From assembly GCA_900708905.1 (NCBI GenBank), contig CAADRB010000002.1:3664439-3728438 (forward strand): a stretch of DNA of 64,000 bases, read 5' to 3'. Origin of the DNA: Hymenolepis diminuta (lineage: Eukaryota > Platyhelminthes > Cestoda > Cyclophyllidea > Hymenolepididae). A model generated the notes under the pieces. It did no database searches, was not told the DNA's origin, and was given only the letters and a program-made list of their open reading frames with translations. This document shows, in pieces, positions 47,901 to 62,179 of this stretch; within the stretch, counting starts at the first letter, position 1; every line of letters begins with the position of its first letter. A program made the translations under genes and the position numbers.

Positions 47901-50900
47901 CAGTAGGAAGCACATAACGTATTGCGTAACCGTCTGTTAAGTTCAGCACTTTCTTCTGAATCTTGTTTATTATTTAACTTAAGTCAGAGTACATGATATA
48001 GCATTCTCTTACGATGTAAGAAAGTACTTTAAGGTTAATCCTCAGCTTTCTTCAAATCTGATATAACTTTTCTCAAGAGGTCCTTGAGACGTATATTGAC
48101 AAGAATAATTAGAATAATTAAAGATTTGTAATGAATAAACCATCTTTCTTCACTAAAAGATTTGAAATATCTGGAAATGTCGGTTTTAAAAAAAATGCAG
48201 TTCATTTAGAGTAGTCTCTTCTGTAAAGACGAAGAAACTTTACGAATTGCTTAGTGTTTCCCTTTCCAGGTAGGATCAAAAATTTAATACAGAAAGATAA
48301 TGATTAGGTTCCTCTATTGTTTAAAATGATTTATCAAAAGTTATTTTAGTCCCATGTGAATCATAGAGACCCAACTATTAATTAAATTAACATGGTTAAT
48401 AAGGCAATTTTCTCTAGTCCGAACTACAGAACAGAAGGAAAGTATATACACATATATCATTTTTTTCTCAGCAAAGCACGCGGTTGTTCTTGATTCCTGC
48501 CCCCATGCGCCGAGCTAAATTAGCTGCATATCTCAGTCGTCGCTGATTGGTGGAATCTGTGAAGAAATGTGACTGGTTCATCAGGTTTCCAGTTATGCCT
48601 CCTAGGGAGATAATATTTACTGTCAGTTAAGAAAAGGATGGATAGAATGAATGCAGGAAGGAGAAATGCCAGTCATGGGTCAACATTGCAAGAACGGCGA
48701 TACCTCACAAATCTAACTATGTGGCGGATTTCATTCGAATTAATTACCTTTCATTCTACTGTATTCTTGAGTAGGTAGCATTCGGCAAGGTAACATTTAA
48801 AGTGGTGGAAGCGATCAGCAATAATATTTGCCGACGAATACATTTTATGACTGTTTTTCAGGATGAAATTTATGAGAGTGGCAAGTAATATTTAAGAAGT
48901 AAAAAATGTGTGCGGCAAAGAGAAAATGAGTTTTCATGTGTAATCACGAAAAGAAGGTAAAAATCTAATTTAATATTCTCTAAGTGTTACATAAAACAAT
49001 CAAGGATATAAATAATAATCAAAGTAAAAATTTAAACAAAATATTGTTAGCAGTATGAAAATCATGATCAAGAAAAACAATAATAGATAAATTAATGAAA
49101 ATTACAGCTATTTTAAATGAACTTTTACATTTTTTATTTGTTATTATTCACATCAAAGCAAAAATTATAATATTTAATCGAGAAAAGTACCTGAAGGAAA
49201 GGAATGGTAAAGGTGACTGATATAGGCCATGGAGATGGTATTGTTCACAAATAAAAGTAAAATCGATTCACCATATAGTCATTCTGCATTTACGTTCTTG
49301 TATTCAAGTTAAACACTTATTACTGTATAATTATAGTCTATTGTTTTACGCTCTAAGGCTTTATTACTCGAAACTTTCAGTATTTGTTTAACAGCATGGA
49401 AAGAATCCGATTTGTGACACTCAAGTATTACTTTGATAACTGTGAATGCCGGGCCATGCCATTATAAGTTCTTTTTCTTCTAATAGCCAAGGTACTTATT
49501 AACCGGTATGTGTTAACAAGGGTAAAATAGGTCAATAAATTTTACTCAAGTTGAATTATTATAATTTCTTTGCGCTACTTCATATTCCCTAAATACAGTG
49601 GAATTAGATTTAAATGTCCTCTTCCTGATTTAAAGTTTTCCTCTAACAAATAAAAACTTGGAGACTCTTGACCTTTTACAAATAGAGAACTAATAAAATT
49701 TGCTAACTTTAAATTTAACCTAAACAAAGAAAATTTTGTATTCCGTTAAATACCAGAATTCGTCACTTTTTATTTAATGTCAATATTGCGATTTGTGATT
49801 CTTTGCAATTCAAGCTTTCCATAAATTTTTACGGGTGGTAAAGACAAATCATAGATTAAATCTGCATTGGCCAAATATTGAGCCTGCATCAACACATGAA
49901 TAGAAGGTTCCGGGACAAACTTCCTTGATATTTAAATACGAAAGGAATTCTCAGATTTTAAAAAGATCTCGGAAGCAATTTAGTCAAGATTTGAATGTTA
50001 TTTTGGCTAGAGAATGCAAAAAACGAAAGATCGGAATATTTCTGCTTATCGGAAGTTAGCTCAATTATTCAATGGTGAAAACAAACTCGTTTATTTAACT
50101 GAAATGTCTAAATGATATGATAAGTTTCATTATTTCAAAAACCAGTTATTTGCATCTTGTTTGCTCAACAACCGCGAATTTGGTAATTAGTGAGAATATA
50201 TATTAAACGAATCTAATACATTAGCATATAAATATGGCAAAGCGCCAAAAAAAGTGTATTTGGCGGGTAATGCGTATATCATTAGTTAATTAAAAAAGCA
50301 CATTAAATTTTAATTAATATTTATAATTTAATTGATTTAACAGTAGATGAAAGTTAACTGAATTATTATTACGGAAAGAGATATTATGTGGCCTAGTTTG
50401 ATTTACCACTGAAAATAATAAACTTTTCAAATAAATATTCAGTTCACCGGAAGAGGAAACCCGGCTAGTGGTTTTCGGCATTTACTCGCTTACACTTTTT
50501 CAGTACTTTTAATGAAAAATTATTCTCAATTTTACCTCAAGCAAGAACAATTAAAATCGTAAAATGTTAAGATATTTCTTTCTAAGACTGATAATTCAAC
50601 ATCACTTAATGATTCAAATGATACAAAATTAATGTCTACTTATATTTGAAGCCCTATAAATTGTTTCTTTTTTGTAGGACTCTAATTTTAATATATTAAT
50701 AAAGCTTTCATATTTACAAAATAATATTAACTTTTAGTGGTACAATGATAAAATAGGAAGTAGAGGAAGAGTTATTAGTTCCAAACTTCGGAAAATTATA
50801 TTTGTTTTCATTATCAAAATTAATATGCATCGAAAGAGAATGAAGACTTTGCACAAATACTTATGCAATTAATATGCATGGTTAACTGGTTAACTTTTTC

Positions 50901-51359
50901 AAGAAAATGCTTTCGCTTATACAGATTGTGAACGTGGGTATATGGGAAGTGGTTGACCGTCGAGTTAGACCATAATTTTGTAGTGGCAGGATTACACTTC
51001 CTGGTATGAAAGTAGAAAATCCAAAATAGATAATCAGAACAAAATAATTATGGTCTGCGAACTCCATTTAAATGCATTGGGAAATATTCAATTCGGCTTC
51101 TAGTAAATGTACTACTTGAGGTGCATCTCATCTACAATTAATTGATTTAGACTAAAAACCTATTCGTGGGGTTTCAATGGGTGTAATAGTAATATGTAAT
51201 AGGCAATTCGAATAAATTAAATGATTTATTAAATTACTTGCAAGATGAGAAAAATTATATAATTTAATACCTCCCACTTTAATCAGATAAAAGTTCCTTA
51301 GGCCGGAGATAGAAGATGAAGTGCGATACGACTGCATTGAAGGTTTTAGATCTTACCTT

Positions 51360-51412
51360 TGTGCGTGGTCGTCTACCATAGCAGAAATCATGAGTTCAAC
51401 ACCTATTGGTTC
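51360..51412 (+). repeat. Degenerate tRNA-derived SINE-like sequence
   Basis: GTTCAACACC (51394-51403) fits the box B consensus. The preceding GTCTACCATAGCAGAAATCA parallels the minus-strand sequence at 37325-37395. Box A is not clear. Confidence 0.35.
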
Positions 51413-51953
51413 ACATCTAATAATCTGGATAGTCAGTCGCAACGGTTAATTTTGCTAAATAAGTCGGGTGGCTAAGTGCAGGTTTCTCATTGAAACAAGA
51501 TGCCTTCTTTCTAGCCATGATGAATGTTGTTGACATTTGTCCAGATAGGTTCGAAAAGTTTGAATTTATTTATTTCTGCGAATCCTTTCCTATAGATTTC
51601 AATCTTATTTCCACCTGGTTGAGCCGCTAGTGGGTCGAAATTTTAAAGGCTCTCTCGGGACAGAAATGAATCCCAACAGACAAAAAAGTGATTCGAAAGA
51701 TATCTTCTCACATGATGAAGAGCTTTCGTTATGCATCGCTGCCTGTACAATTAGTTCGAATATTTTGAAAATATAGATCAAATATATCTCCAGCCGAGCA
51801 TTTTTAACTTTGACAACTTGTTCAGTTGCCCACTTTATGGATCTGAAACTACTCAGACTCTGGGAGAGAAAGAAAGAAGGCTAGTAGCTCCAACAACGGT
51901 CCACTATTAAAAAAGTAAACAAGCATAAATAGACTTGAAGATTGAATAAATTA

Positions 51954-52080
51954 TTGGCTGACAGGTTGACAAAGAGTGGTGCCAATTGATTCTTTGCTGA
52001 TGTTTGCACATATACAGGTCTGAGCGTAAAATCCAATTAGCAGTAGTTTGATACATGAGGGATGAACTTACGAGCGCACT
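51954..52080 (+). repeat. Dispersed repeat, copy B (partner at 32848-32970)
   Basis: Second copy of the 120-nt repeat, in the same orientation. It lies in the gene-poor region, about 19 kb from copy A. Confidence 0.6.
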
Positions 52081-52379
52081 CCTAGTTTACTGAATCGAAT
52101 GAAGGGAAAATATTTGACTTGGTTTCCTAACAGTAACAAAATCATGGACATTATTAAAACTGGGAAATGGCTGTTCGAGTGCCTTGGGCTCTATAATGAA
52201 GATTTTGCTTTTTAAGAACCAGGAAGGATGCGTTTGAATAAACTGAATTTCAAATAATATAACATTTTATATTTTTCATTTTCATTTTCCTTTTTCATAA
52301 AAGGGTAATAATTGTGAATTATTGGCTTTTAAACACAAAATTTTTTCTCAATTTCCAATTAATCCAACTATCTTACAAA

Positions 52380-52595
52380 AAAGTAAAACAACTGAGCGGA
52401 GAAGCTCTATTGAAAATAGAAAGTACTAGCTTGACACTGATTCGCCCTCCTTCGGGATATTCTGCTAGGGAAACAGAAATTCCCATTATGCGAACGTCAT
52501 TAGAACCGACAATAAATAATAGATTAGAGCAGCTTCAAATTTTCTATCAGACGAGAACACGAACATTTGTAGATTTATGTAGAGATACACTGTGA
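52380..52595 (+). CDS. Doubtful terminal exon or gene relic
   Basis: An open frame whose last 70 codons have balanced composition (for example TLIRPPSGYSARETEI and LEQLQIFYQTRTRTF) ends in TGA and is followed within 10 nt by AATAAA, as a last exon would be. I do not recognise the protein and found no credible upstream exons. Either a real gene with distant exons or a decayed copy. Confidence 0.25.
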   Translation, partial: KVKQLSGEALLKIESTSLTLIRPPSGYSARETEIPIMRTSLEPTINNRLEQLQIFYQTRTRTFVDLCRDTL

Positions 52596-55500
52596 CTAAA
52601 TAAAAATGAATGAACAATAGTAATCAACAAATAAGGATATACATTTATTTTAAATAATATCACTTTAAAAATTGAAAGGGCTGTTTTTCTTTCGGTTATT
52701 CAGTGGCAGCTAACCTTAAATAATGGCCTATTTGAGGAAAATTCAAAAACTTACGATATTGTGTTGTGCAAACGAATTATTTATCTCTGTATTCATTTTG
52801 CAAAATTTTAAATGACTGTGGCGTCTATAAAATGTAACACCCGTTATTCTTAATTCAATTGCACTTCAAAATATCGAAAATAAGAAAGATAAAAATGAAT
52901 CACAGTAGTATGAACCAACTGGTTAACAAGCTCAGAATACTGCGAGCATGGTCTCATCCAGAGGCGTGAAGGTATGAAATCTTGAGCATTGAGCTCATGA
53001 ACATTTGGACTTCAGAAAGTGAAATATAACTTCCTGAAGTAGTGGATAACTTAATACTTCCAAAATCAAACCAAGTGAAATTCGTGATAATTTTATTTCA
53101 TTAAATGCCTCTGTTCGACCCCCACCACTGTTTCATCTTTCATTTGACAAATTTGCTTCTTCATGTGTTTAAATTCTCTCCAATTATTAAAAATCGTAAT
53201 TCTTTTCAGTAATAATCATGTTATAACACTATAGTAATAATATTCAAACTTTTAGATATTGACTGTCCAATATTGCCTGAGTGGGTATTTGAAGTATTTA
53301 ATACTTGCTGACGTGCTTCAGTGTCAAGACAAAGTTTTTCCCTTTATCTTCTTACTAAAGCGCATAAATGATGAATTCGAAATAGTTAGGATGGCGACTT
53401 TTATAGAGCAAATTAGAACAAGGAAATCTGACTTTGTCAAAACGATTTATGTAGACATAAACATTTGCCATTGTTTTCTGTTATAAAAGTCAAACGAACA
53501 AGTTATTTGAATATGAAAAATTTTGATCATAGTTTATGACCCTACTGTTGAACAGAAGATTAAAATCAGAAAGATATGATTTATTTGTCACTCTGTTTAA
53601 TTTCATTGCAGGCATTTACGGTTTATAGATTGACGAAATGTGAATGAAATTCGTTTCCCTTTTTTAAATTAATGGGTACATTTTATTGGCATTTAAATGT
53701 GAGAACTTTATGATAATTTCCACTTCAAAGTTTACTTAAATCACAGGACAATTAATTAGTTAATTTTTAGTAATAAATTTTAACTTAAGAGCCTTTCTGT
53801 GCTAAAAATATGTAATTTCGTATCATTCTGCCAATATCTTCGCAGTAAGAAGAGAAAATACGTCTGAAATTGTGTAAGTATCTATTTATGGTAATGAGTA
53901 AGACAATAAACATAGATAATATTCGATAATCTACGTAGGAAGATATGTGTTGAATCAGGAATACAGATCTTGTATAAGTAGGTGATTTATTTTGCAATCA
54001 AAAAATTTTTTATTGTAAATAATTATTTTCTGAAAGCATTCATTATCTGGGACCTCCAATCAAAACCCAATCGAAGGTAATGCCTTCAAATATCTGAAGT
54101 CAAGAAAACCTTGGGGGTAAAGAGAAGCTGTTATATACGATGAAAAAACGAATAAATAAAGCAAAAGAATAAAATATAGTTTTCATAGAAACAGGAGGCT
54201 GTAAAATGCAAATGCCATTAATACTGGCAATAAATTTACAAGCTTTCTTTATGACGAAGGAATATCTGAACAAATTTTCCTGAAAGATTGAGAATTTATA
54301 AAGCAAAAAATATTATTCTGTTTATTTTTCACCTACATAATAATATAAGAAATTGTTGCCGGTATCAATGGAATTTTATTAAGGATCATGCCTTTTAATT
54401 TCCCTTTGACGTAAATTCTAATTAAAACTAATCTTTGAATGGAAAATTTCGCAAATTTTTAAGTTAATATGTACTTTATTAGTTTTTACATTTTGAACGG
54501 CAAAATTTTTAAATTGAATTTAAAGTAGTTTTATTAAAGCCAAATCTTTCTTTTATCATTCATTTACAAGAAAAACCAAAGGGACTTATAAAATATGCAG
54601 AATTTGATCATAATTCAGTTAATGATTATAAAATAACTCATGATTTTGGGATATTTCCAAAAATGTAAAAGTTCTACCTGTTTATTTCATTTCTATGGGA
54701 AAATCTGAAATCTTGATGAGATATTAAATATTCCCTTTTTTCTCGCCTATTTCTTACTGAAGTATTATAAAAATACTAAAATTATTAATGATACATTAAG
54801 AAAACAGCGCTCGTTTTTTTAAAATCACGATAAGTTGTTCCAAGTTCGGTTTTCTACTGAATTCTTAACGTTTTTTCCTAAATCTAATTTTCTAGCTAAA
54901 AAATTTGCTTTAAATACGCTTAAATAGTTTTCTAGTGAAGTAGATTTACTGCGTAAAGTTGAATATATGAGCACTCGGATATTTGTTACAAATATATATT
55001 TTGAAAAAAGAAAATTGGAGTGGAATTCAAGTTGTCAAATTTGATTAAATTTTGATTAAGTAAACGGGCAACTAAACAGTTGTATGATCACGTATTCATC
55101 TTCTGTTAGAATAGATAAAGTTGGGGCCACGGAATGAGATTATTCTAATGGGTTAAACAAAAGCACTTAAAAAGTAATAACTGATAAATTGTCTTTAGTC
55201 TACTATGAAACACTTACCAAGCTCCGTTAAGAGGAAAATTTTTTGTAACATCTGATATCCATACGAACTGAAGGCGAATGCACACAAAATATAATGGCCG
55301 GGGCAAACTATGACCCCAAGAGAGTCAATAGTGATATTAGTCCATTGTGATTGAAATAAAATTCTTCAAAGTCAATTTCTCTTTTTCCAAATCTGAAAAC
55401 AATTTATTTAGAAAAAATCGTACAAAGAGTGCCCTAGGACTGATTAAATGCAAATGCTCAAAGAAAGGAAAGCGAATAACATGAATGCTTTTCTTTTAAT

Positions 55501-58500
55501 TATTGAAAATCCCAACCGCCCTTTAGGGCATTTATTAGTCACAAATCAGTTAAGACATAGGGCGAAATTCTTAGTTTTAACAAAAATATGCCTTTTGCAA
55601 TGCTCATCTTCTCATTAATTTGTAAACTCATTTTTCCCAGTAAATCCATTTCTGGACAAACTGAGGCGCTTTAAAAATCACATGACACAAAATATGGCAT
55701 TTACCGTCTGAACGAACTCATTTTTCTTTCTGTTTTAAATTTGCTTACTACTTTTCACCAACAGTTTAACTGAATTTGGAATACATAATTGGAAATACTC
55801 ATGTATTCTAGTTTCCTCTTTTGTGTGTATCGGTGGGTATCTCTCAAACATCTTCGAATCTTTATCAGGAAGGCAAAAATGATCGTATGCGAACTGTGCA
55901 TGCTTGGTTTTAAGTCACGCAATTATTCAACACAAAGCTATCGGGTTAGACAAATGAATTCACACACTTTCAGCGTAAATGTATTAATTTTCTTTATTCT
56001 CTGGTTCAGATCAATAGTCCGATGATTTGAATCAAAGCAAAAACTTACCTTAACTTTAGCTATTTTTCAGTGTGAGGGAAGTGAACAACTGAACAACACA
56101 TGCTGTTTTTCAAGAAGTTCCCGAGTATGTTTGTCAGGAACATAAGCTCATTTGGCAAGCTAAGGAGCAATGTCCACATTTAAGTACACAGGGAGTGACT
56201 CAGCGTGAGATTTACATATGAGATGTTGACGCTTCCATTGAAGTCAAATAAAAACTGTGCTCATTCAGAATTAATAGCCCCAGCTTGAAAATTTATTCCA
56301 GTGTCAACAGTGCGCGTTAATTAGTTCTCTATTCGAGGGTTGTAAAATAATAATGAGCACCAGATGAATATATTATTGAAAATTTAAGGGCTTTAAAATG
56401 TGGAAGAGGGCACAGTAGCAGGCATTTGAAAAACAATAAATCAATGAACGTATTGGAAATCATTTAACTTGTCTACAAATAAGCAAATCGACATGAATGA
56501 AAATACTGCTGAAAAATCGGAGTTTAATGCTATAATCATTACCTTAAATGGGAAAATTTATAAGAAATCCGTGAAGCATTATCAAAAGAAAGGATAGACT
56601 TCAAGAGAGAATTAATAATATTTTAACAGCTAACATCATTTTGTCTTAATTTAGCCTCTCAAACCCAGGATGTGTAACTAACCAAAAATAGACTTCCTCG
56701 GGTTAATTTGCCCTCAATCGGCATTTGCAATGGCAGACTGAGAAGAAGAAGAAGAAAGTTGACTATTTTGCAATTATAAGGGACTAGCGGAAGGCACCAG
56801 AGTTTGAGTTGTGCTGATGAGAAAGAGACAGGAGATGGAGAATGAAGAGGAAATATAGACGCAGGTGTATAAAATTTACGGAAATGATCTAATCCATAAC
56901 TTAGCAGGGCGAGTGCAAATCGATAATCAATATATAGGGACAAATTTTAAGCGGGAACTCAGATACAGACAAAAATCCATAAAGGTTTAACCAGAATAGT
57001 TAAATTTGTCGGGTAGTTCATTTTGTCCAATAAGAACCTTCAAACATGATCTCAAAGATACAAATTGGACAAAGTGATAAGTAGCTGTCAATATTTAACT
57101 TACTGAAAAACAAATTTGGCTGAGAAAAATTTCATTGCATGGCCAATTTTTAAAAAGTTTCACCTTGATGGGGAAATTTTAAATATATATTCCACAAATC
57201 AGTTCTAGTACGCGTTCAAGCAAAAGCAGAGCCACATACATTAGGCGGCGGCGCCTATTCTATCTGTTTGTTCAATGGGTTGATATAAGCAAAGGCGATC
57301 TGCTTGTCTGAATTTATATTTAACCCAAGTTCACAAAAATATTAATACCATATATAGTTTAGTGTGAAAAATCATTAGGGTAATTTTGATTTGTTTTGGT
57401 TCATTTTTACGATCTACACCCAGATGAGAGGGTAGCACAAGTTCCTGTTGTTGTAGCGAAAACTTATAACGGTCCAATAATAATAGAAACATTCAGCGTA
57501 AACACTAGTACTATTAATTTTTATAAACAATAACAAGGTTAAGTATTATTTCAATAAATCCGAAGGCAATTTAAGTAAAACATAAATTTCGTGAAGAGAA
57601 TATATATATGATTAATTTTCATAATTTAATTTTGCTTTGCCAGTTATTTAGCCTATGGAGTCATCTTTTCACATTAGAATTTCACATTTACATAAACACT
57701 TATAGAATTGGTAGAACTATATGTACAACATTCCAACACATTGAAATGAATGTCCTGCTAAGGTTAATTATTACCTTTCGTTCATTCAGACATTCGTATT
57801 CCTAGGTTTGATAGTTTTCCTCCTTCGACTTGAACTATTAATTTCTGCAGGTTATATTTGAGGAAAGGTTATCCATGACATGTTTTTTCACCTCAATCTC
57901 TTAGTTTGTGACGGTAAGAAAAACAAAGAAATAAAGAAAAGGAAGTAAACTACAAGTTTAATTGCTTGTTGAATCTCATAAAATGTTTCTTTAAGCTAGT
58001 AGAGATCACTAGCATGACAGTAGTAGTTATTTCTACTCAGGTAATTTAACATTTTAATTAGATTTATTTATTTTTTAATACTTCATTAGAGCTTGCACTT
58101 TTAAGAAGTCTAAATTCTCATTTAATAAATCCCAAATGACTTGTTTATCATCCGACTGAGTTCGCTTAACAACTTGCATCCGTAATTGTAGGCAAAAGTC
58201 TACCTAAGCTATAACTCTTCTAGTTATTTTCGATCCTCACAACATAACACGACAAGATAGAGATGAGAGAATTGGCTTGTTGGAGAGCTTCATTGAGATT
58301 GGAAAGCTCATGGTGGGTGATAGAGAGTGCTTGTGGCAAGTAGATTGCACCTTTGGGGAAGAATTAGACGGAATGAGAATAAAAACTGACTCAAATATGT
58401 CTGGATAGATAACAGCTGGAAGGCGATTGCGTCACATCAAATCTCATAAGAACGTTAGGAGGACGCCTAAGTGTCGGACAGTTTAGGGATTTGGGTCATG

Positions 58501-59599
58501 GAGTGTGAGAAAAATAGCCCAAATAAGGAAAGTCACTATATGGAATGAAAAACCACAACAAGTTCCCTCACCTCACATTTTGACCCCCTTCCACTAACTT
58601 ACATCATCACTTCTGTCTTTTTACATTTGGTTCGGATTAAATTAGTTGTTAGAAAATTAACCTGATGGTTGCTGACTTCTTTGTAAGAACAAAGTTTAAG
58701 CAGTCTTGATCTCAATTTTGAGGGTTTAAAAGATATCTTCGAATTTAAATTTGGGATAACTGAGATAACGGCAGATGTATCCAGGGATGTTGCCAGCATG
58801 AGGCCATAAACAGAATAATCTCAAAGCGAGCACAGTTAAGCCTTCAATGGTACTTGAAACAATCTTCAGAATAACAGGAGAAGGCTGTTATTATTACCCA
58901 CAGTTAAATAAAAAATTGTCCATTTTTTATTGTGGGAAGCTACTGGTATCGATTAACAGAAAGTCCAACAAATAATAGAGGGGGGAGAGAATCATAAAGA
59001 TACTTAGAACAACCTCAAGGTATTAAAGAGTCTTACTTCATTGGATTTTTGGATTCGGATTGTGCAATTTTAGTTAAATGAGTAGTTCGGGTGCCCAAAT
59101 TATAATTGCATGATTCGTCTCCTGAATTGCAAGAAATGTAAGCTGCGTTCACTCAAGGTGAATGATAAAGAAATGAATTAATTAATTCACTAATTACTTA
59201 TAATGTGTACGTAAAGCAGTCAAATATTTTTTACAAATTATTTACAGCTGGCAAACTTTAATTTGCAGATAATCATAATGACGCATTGTGAGAATCGAAT
59301 TAAAGTAGTGGCGACGATATGAGAAAATAAACGTTCAGACTAATCGCTACAGCAGCCTCGAAATCTTACTAATCCATTATTAACATCTATGGGAAATCCT
59401 AAATGAGAATCATTTTGACTACGATCAAATGTCTCTCGCATCGATAACAAACTGCAACATAGCCCTACTAAAGTGACAAAGTATTATTGAGCCTGCAGTA
59501 AAGATAATGCATATAGTAAGATTCATAGATAACTCCTGGAACAGTGATTTTATGCTTGCCGGGATAATTGTCACCTCTATTCAATTTCATATGCTCCAA

Positions 59600-59660
59600 T
59601 GGCATAGTGGTCGAATTGCATGCCTGAAAAGTTGGATGTTACCTGATCAGTACCCATCAG
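59600..59660 (+). repeat. Degenerate tRNA-like sequence with perfect box A
   Basis: TGGCATAGTGG (59600-59610) matches the pol III box A consensus. It continues TCGAATTGCATGCCTG, like the D-arm and anticodon region of the 37325-37395 copy. A box B-like GATCAGTACC follows at 59645-59654. Confidence 0.4.
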
Positions 59661-59939
59661 TGTACTTCCAGTCATTGCTATGACAAATCCCATAGGTTAA
59701 AACTGGTCTGTGTATGGACGAAATTCTCATTTCACAAACTCCCCCACCAAAGAAGGCTTCATTCAATGAGTGCTGGATTAATACAAACTCTCTTTTGCTC
59801 ATTTTCCTATTATAAGGTATTAAATGCAATTTACAAGTTAATGGAACGCCCTCTAACTTCAAACCTAACCCAATAAATCTCAATTTCGTTCCCAACATGA
59901 CAGAGATATAGCAGTGATATGTCTAGAGTGAAAAGGTCA

Positions 59940-59945
59940 TTTATT
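59940..59945 (-). terminator. Polyadenylation signal of ELP2
   Basis: TTTATT on plus (AATAAA on minus) lies 36 nt past the ELP2 stop codon. Confidence 0.65.
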
Positions 59946-59980
59946 GAACAAAAGGTATAAAATTAAATATTATCAAGAAT

Positions 59981-62179
59981 TTATTTTGTAAGGGAGGAAG
60001 GATTGATTTTGAATATCCGCACCATTCCATCTTCACCGCCACTAGCCAGTATGGACTCCTCGTCGTTGATTGGATGGAGAGCCAGGCATTTGACAGAAAG
60101 ACCCATATGTGACCAATTAGCAGGCATTTTGAAAAGTGAGGTGCAAGTTTGGTCGGTCAATGATATCGCCAGCAGTTCGATGCCGCCAGTTTCAAACCCG
60201 ACAGCAGCAAAGAAGGCGCCGGCGTGGCCGCAGATGGTTGAACCAATATCGAATGAGGTGATGGGCTCAGAGAGAGACCAAGGTGAACCGATTCGCTCCC
60301 CACTCTCACTATCCCATGCCATTATCTGTTTGTCTCGAGAGGCCGTAAAGAAAGCTCTAAAATGTTAAAAATACTGAAGATGTTTTGAGATCAGAAAACA
60401 TAACTTCATTTACATTATGTTTATGTGTGCAACAAACCCTCTTCCTAACGAAGCCTCTGAAGCGTTCAGGTCAAACAACATACATACCCAGACATCGATA
60501 TTTGTGTGTCGACTAACCGATCCTCATCATCATCCTCAAGGCCAAAGTTATGTGTAAAGTTAGAGTTTACCAACAATTCTAATTAATCAGTTAGTCAATA
60601 ACCGTCGGACATCGTGAATAAGAATTTGCTCAGAAATCCACAGGGCGAATCATGCACTTTAAATTTAGGAACGTGTAGCAGTGAATTGCCCATTGGGCAA
60701 ACATTGTACAACCCGAAAATAGAAAAAGGAAAGGCGGACTTCAGTCTCAATAGCTTTTCGATCCCCCTCCCCTTTTTTATTTGACTTTGTTTGTACTCGG
60801 GTTAGAATGCCATCTCAATAAGAAATTTTGTAATCTTTCCCATGCCGTGGGTTATAAAAATAGAATAATAAATAAAAAGAGGTTAACTTCTTAACAAAGT
60901 GACGCTGAGGACAGTTGCTTGAACTTCTCACTTCTTCTGGATTAGAGTTTAGACAAGTCAGGTTACATAAGTAGTGTCAAATTAGTGGAATTTTATTCAA
61001 ATTAGCCATTTCGATTCTTTAATTTCTATTCAAGCCTACGAACTCAAAGTATAACAGTGAGGATAGTCAGAAATAATAGCGTTCAGTAGTGTTAGTTATT
61101 CACAGATAACATTATAGATTGCCACAGTCTAGACATCCGAAAAGTATATGAATGAAGGCGTAGAATTAAATGAGAAATTTAAAATTCATGAAAAACGCAG
61201 TAGGTAATAAAACATTTTTAATTTTGAACAAGTAACAACCTAATTCTCAATTCATTACTTGTTTGTCCTCAAAACCAGCCAAGCCATTAGCAAACACTGC
61301 TAAAAGCATATGACCAGATCATATATCCCAGTATTTAAGGCACTAATGAGATTTACCTACTACGCAAGCTCATATCCAAGAGAGCGTTTTCCAGTAGAAT
61401 CATGGAAATGGATATTAATAAGAGGCAACACAACAGGGTTTGGTGAAGTTGAATAAAAGAATTGCTCTCCTTATCTGTACCTGACTTATCTACTATAATT
61501 GGGTCATAAAAAATTGCTCAATATGAATTAGCCAATCTGGCTATCATCATCATCCATCCATCCAACTGTATGTATCTTCGTGGTGCTCGATTTGCTTCTT
61601 CCAGACGAGTCTGGTTATACTGTTAGAACTAAGGCGTTTACTCGTGGAAAGCGTATTTAATGTAGAACAGCTCGTTGGATATTGCAGGGACCTTTCAATG
61701 ATCCCTTATTTGGCTATTCTGGAGTAAGTCGGTATTGAACTGACATGCCAATGCATCATATAACTTACGTATTATCAGGTGACCAAGCACATGACCAAAT
61801 GATTCTGGAATGTGCATTTTTTCCCGGACGCTTATAAAGTTGGAAATTTGGATGCATTTCATCTCCAGAATCATTACCAGCCTTCCAAAGAGCCCACAAT
61901 CTATCCCGCGAGACTGAAACCAACTTGTCACCAGCAGTGTTGAAACGCATCTGACTCACGGTCAAACGATGGAAATGAAGTGTCTATAGCGGGCATATAT
62001 ACCAAAGTTATCCACAATGTCGAAAAAGAATGGTAGAACTACTGAGTAGAAGAGGTCATTACCTGGTGAATCTGCCAGTTATCTGTACGCCAGAGAAGGA
62101 TTTGAGCAAACTCTTCTTTAGCTGCTTTGCAGGTTGACGCAAGGAGAGTGCCTTGGGGATTGAGTGCCAGAGAATATAA
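59981..62179 (-). CDS. ELP2: Elongator complex subunit ELP2, C-terminal part
   Basis: ELP2 is a WD40 double-propeller subunit of the Elongator complex, which modifies wobble uridines in tRNA. Exons, 5' to 3' on minus: 62179-62063, 61983-61769 and 60356-59981, with matching phases and stop TAA at 59981-59983. They encode LASTCKAAKEEFAQILLWRTDNWQ, the strongly conserved LTVSQMRFN...[35 protein letters not shown], and a final blade ending ILASGGEDGMVRIFKI. These align with the last third of human ELP2 (826 aa). Only about 236 residues are here. The preceding exon, which should end in a YGHGYE-like motif, was not found between 62180 and 64000, so the 5' part is probably beyond the right edge after a long intron. 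Confidence 0.95.
60357..61768. other. ELP2 intron
   Basis: A 1.4 kb intron with intact phase across it (ACA threonine codon split AC/A). It contains short ATC/ATCC microsatellite-like runs near 61543-61565 and no nested gene that I can see. Confidence 0.6.

Larger units (their letters stand above)
45851..59930. other. Gene-poor AT-rich region
   Basis: About 14 kb without a recognisable gene on either strand. Short open frames have low-complexity, F/I/L/N-rich translations typical of AT-rich non-coding DNA. Exceptions worth noting are a doubtful exon at 52380-52595 and repeat relics at 47835-47900, 51360-51412, 51954-52080, 57243-57270, 59018-59072 and 59600-59660. The span could hold long introns of an unseen gene or regulatory DNA. 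Confidence 0.6.

Noticed and set aside
60003..60368. 121-codon plus-strand frame antisense to ELP2
   Set aside because: Mirror of the ELP2 last exon; the minus frame has clear WD40 content and correct splice phase.
61543..61565. ATC/ATCC short tandem repeat
   Set aside because: Only about 20 nt; ordinary microsatellite in an intron, and not a CRISPR-like array.
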